A DNA stretch of 15,913 bases from UCB3 sp964415605 (GTDB lineage Bacteria; Chloroflexota; Anaerolineae; Epilineales; Epilineaceae), in contig CAYQBA010000111.1 of the NCBI GenBank assembly GCA_964415605.1, positions 1 to 15,913 on the forward strand, in the 5' to 3' direction. The position numbers and the translations under genes are program-made. A model generated the notes under the pieces. The model did no database searches. It was not told the origin of the DNA and worked only from the letters and a program-made list of their open reading frames with translations. Shown here in pieces: positions 14,043-15,913 of this stretch. Each line of letters starts with the position of its first letter. Position 1 is the first letter of the stretch.

Positions 14043-15395
14043 ATGCGCGCCGAACGCTGGGAACGGAGCGATCACCAGGCGCCGGCCTGGCCGCCCGTCC
14101 TGCGGCACTCGCCGTGGGACGTGGTCCCGGCCGGGCTCGCGATCGCGCACGGGATCGGGCTGGCGGCCGTGCTCGCGGGCGCAGGTGCGGGCCGTGTGCC
14201 GGCGTGGCTGGCGGCCACGGTGGTGGCAGTTGGGCTGTGGTGGGGGTCGAACACGGTCGCGCACATCCACATCCACACGCCGCTGTTCCGCGACCGCCGG
14301 CTCAACCGATTGTTTGCGTGCTATCTCACCGCCGTGCTCGGGGTCCCGCAGGCCCTCTGGCGGGCACTGCACCTGTGGCACCATGCCGGCGAGCCCGCCC
14401 GGCGGCGCCCGCGGGTCCGGCAGGGCGACCTGGCGGCCGACCTCGCGATCCTGTTCGCGGTCGTGGGACTGCTCGCCATCAGCGCGCCGGCGGTGCTCTG
14501 GGGCGCATGGCTGCCCGGCCTGGCGATCGGTCTGGGCCTGTGCCAGGTCCACGGCCACTTCGAGCATGCGGGTGCGTCGGTCGCGCATGATCCCGGCGTG
14601 AGCTGCCGTCGGCGTTTCTACAACCGTCTGTGGCTCAACGACGGCTACCATGCCGAGCATCATCGGCAGCCCGGCCTGCACTGGACGCGGCTGCCCGAGC
14701 ACGTGCAGCCGGGCGACCGGACCAGCGCATGGCCGCCCGTGCTGCGCTGGATCGATGGGCTGGGCTCCGGTCGGACGCGCACGATCGGGCGGGTGCTCGA
14801 TGGGCTCGAACATCTCGCGATGGTGTCGCCGCGCCTTCAGCGCTGGCTGGTGGATCGCCACGCGTGCGCCTTGCGACGGGCGTTGGAGACCGCCGGGGAC
14901 CCACCCGTCGGCCGTGTCTGCGTCGTCGGGGGCGGCCTGTTCCCGCGCACCATCCTGGTCTTGCGGGCCGTCCTGCCGGGCGCCGAGGTCACCGTCCTCG
15001 AAGCACGGGCAGAGCACATCCGCCGGGCCACGGCGCTGCTGGACCAGTTGAGTCCCGCGGCAGGAGACGATCCCGCAGAGGGCGGGACGACAGCGCCGCG
15101 CCCGATGTCCGGCGCCGCCGGGGGATCCCCCCGCGCGGAAAGTGGGGCGCACACACCGGCCATCCCGGGCCCGCCTCCGGCGACGTTCCGCCAGTTCACG
15201 TTCGACGCTTCGACGCCGGTCGAGGCCGACCTCGTCATCGTCCCGCTCGGCTACCGCGGCGACCGCGCGGCGCTGTACGCCAACCCTCCGGCCCCGGTCG
15301 TCGCCGTGCATGACTGGCTCTGGCGCCGCCGAGGGCACGGGGCCGTCGTGTCGCCATGGCTCCTCAAGCGCTTGAACGTCGTCACCCGCACGTGA
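14043..15395 (+). CDS. Fusion of membrane fatty-acid-desaturase-like domain and Rossmann/SAM-methyltransferase-like domain
   Basis: The 450-residue product starts at ATG 14043, seven bases after GGAAG (14031-14035). Residues 20-240 form a membrane di-iron desaturase/hydroxylase-like domain with histidine clusters AHIHIH (His74, 76, 78), HLWHH (His110, 113, 114), HGHFEH (His170, 172, 175) and HAEHH (His203, 206, 207), plus membrane helices at about 28-66 and 131-166. Such clusters bind two irons that use O2 on lipid chains or carotenoids. Residues 285-450 form a Rossmann-like domain: CVVGGGLFPRTILVLR (Gly-rich loop, 296-298), TVLEARAEHI with an acidic residue at the end of strand 2, and DLVIVPLGYRGD. 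This is the layout of class I SAM-dependent methyltransferases. A low-complexity insert (about 337-380) interrupts it. The pairing suggests oxidation plus methylation of one lipid or pigment. The first domain is sure, the second likely, the substrate unknown. GTG 15392 of the next gene overlaps its TGA. Confidence 0.85.
   Translation: MRAERWERSDHQAPAWPPVLRHSPWDVVPAGLAIAHGIGLAAVLAGAGAGRVPAWLAATVVAVGLWWGSNTVAHIHIHTPLFRDRRLNRLFACYLTAVLGVPQALWRALHLWHHAGEPARRRPRVRQGDLAADLAILFAVVGLLAISAPAVLWGAWLPGLAIGLGLCQVHGHFEHAGASVAHDPGVSCRRRFYNRLWLNDGYHAEHHRQPGLHWTRLPEHVQPGDRTSAWPPVLRWIDGLGSGRTRTIGRVLDGLEHLAMVSPRLQRWLVDRHACALRRALETAGDPPVGRVCVVGGGLFPRTILVLRAVLPGAEVTVLEARAEHIRRATALLDQLSPAAGDDPAEGGTTAPRPMSGAAGGSPRAESGAHTPAIPGPPPATFRQFTFDASTPVEADLVIVPLGYRGDRAALYANPPAPVVAVHDWLWRRRGHGAVVSPWLLKRLNVVTRT
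15052..15131. repeat. Palindrome-rich insert in the methyltransferase-like domain
   Basis: GTCCCGC (15052-15058) is complementary to GCGGGAC (15082-15088), with a third TCCCGC at 15071-15076. GGGGGATCCCCC (15120-15131) is a perfect 12-bp palindrome. Together they encode the Gly/Pro/Ala/Thr-rich segment around residues 337-380 of the fusion protein, which separates the second and later strands of the Rossmann core. It looks like extra DNA tolerated in frame. Confidence 0.45.
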
Positions 15396-15867
15396 CGCCG
15401 GCGCCGGTGCGGCGTGCCGCCGGGCTCCTCGTGGTCATGGTCGCCGGGCGGGTCGCGACGCTGGCGCTGCGGACGATCGCGGGCGTCGACGGCGGGCCCG
15501 ACGCGGCGGCCGCGGCGGCGATCGCGAAGGCAGCGGCTGCCGGCGTGCGCAGCGACGCGTGGGTCGTCGTGGTCCTCGTGGCCGTCGACGTCGTCGTGAC
15601 GGGCATCGCGTCGGCGCTGAGCCGGCGACGCATGCCGCGGGCCGCACGGGTGGCGGGCGCCGCGGCATGGGGCGGCTACACCATCGCGGCCGCCTACACC
15701 GCGTTCAACGTGCCGGTGGCCGCCGTGCTGGGCACCCCGTTGACCTACCCGATGCTGGCCGGCGCCGGCGGGGCGTTGGCGGACTCGATCCAGGTCTACC
15801 TCACCGCGGCCAACGTCGGCGCCTGCCTGGCGGTGCTGGTGGTGGCCGGTCTGGCGCCGGCGCGCCT
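15392..15867 (+). CDS. N-terminal membrane domain resembling membrane-anchored sulfatases, 3' partial
   Basis: The start is taken as GTG 15392, which overlaps the previous TGA as GTGA, a usual sign of translational coupling. An in-frame ATG at 15356 is the alternative. The visible 158 residues contain four hydrophobic segments: GLLVVMVAGRVATLAL, AWVVVVLVAVDVVVTG, AAWGGYTIAAAYTAFNVPVAAVL and NVGACLAVLVVAGLA. The stretch FNVPVAAVLGTPLTYPMLAGAGGALADS resembles the membrane part that precedes the hydrolase domain in sulfatase/phosphoglycerol-transferase-like proteins of the alkaline phosphatase superfamily. That catalytic domain would lie beyond the end of the scaffold, so the assignment is tentative. 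The six apparent final residues before a TAG at 15887-15889 are encoded by adapter and are not real. Confidence 0.6.
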
Positions 15868-15913
15868 AGATCGGAAGAGCGTCGTGTAGGGAAAGAGTGT
15901 AGATCTCGGTGGT
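15868..15913. other. Illumina TruSeq adapter contamination at scaffold end
   Basis: From 15868 the sequence begins AGATCGGAAGAGCGTCGTG and continues to the last base in full agreement with the reverse complement of the TruSeq universal adapter. It is an untrimmed read-through retained by the assembler. It supplies a false stop codon to the last gene. Confidence 0.97.

Noticed and set aside
13962..15338. A 458-codon minus-strand frame opposite the desaturase fusion gene
   Set aside because: It has Arg/Gln/Asp-rich shadow composition, while the plus strand shows ordered His clusters and a glycine-rich loop.
1..15913. CRISPR array, tRNA, rRNA, insertion sequence or prophage genes
   Set aside because: No regularly spaced repeats, cloverleaf-type sequences, transposase motifs with terminal inverted repeats, or phage structural genes were recognised on either strand by reading.

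Overview
The window is very GC-rich bacterial DNA and appears to be the end of a scaffold. It has a 100-N assembly gap at 5663-5762, and its last 46 bases (15868-15913) are Illumina adapter sequence, not genome. The best taxonomic guess is a Chloroflexota bacterium of the Anaerolineae type, probably from a metagenome. This rests on secreted proteins with long TPT/PT-rich linkers, an R-V/I-x-LP-h-L motif in two exported proteins, and promoters of the form TTGnnn-17/18-nAnnAT. It is an inference, not a proof.

Left part (1-5762): the C-terminal part of a multi-spanning membrane protein resembling a lipid-linked glycosyltransferase (2-1276, +) and a secreted stand-alone beta-propeller protein of the two-component-regulator-propeller type (1391-3919, +). 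Converging on the latter is a multiheme c-type cytochrome with five visible CXXCH sites (3956-5662, -), whose N-terminus is lost in the N gap.

Middle part (5763-11646): a double-domain SppA-type serine/lysine peptidase on the minus strand (5776-7491), divergent from a tight plus-strand cluster. The cluster holds an orphan ABC-2 permease (7779-8573), an M23-like lipoprotein (8579-9427) and an AhpD-like peroxidase-related enzyme (9402-10034). The last gene carries an in-frame TGA exactly where the family has the second Cys of its CxxC redox motif. Coding clearly resumes after the TGA, and a hairpin of bacterial SECIS type follows it, so it is read here as a selenoprotein (CxxU). Its 3' end overlaps, tail to tail, a SulP-family anion transporter with a STAS domain (9955-11646, -).

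Right part (11647-15867): a divergent intergenic region; a secreted protein with a TPT linker and a C-terminal jelly-roll-like domain (11970-13055); then a tightly packed operon of three genes. These are an uncharacterised exported protein with a C-terminal membrane anchor (13166-14029), a fusion of a membrane fatty-acid-desaturase-like domain with a Rossmann/SAM-methyltransferase-like domain (14043-15395), and the N-terminal membrane part of a protein resembling membrane-anchored sulfatases (15392-15867, cut off by the adapter).

The points most worth following are the CxxU selenoprotein with its candidate SECIS, the desaturase-methyltransferase fusion with its operon, and the two assembly artefacts that truncate real genes. 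No tRNA, rRNA, CRISPR array, insertion sequence or phage gene was recognised.
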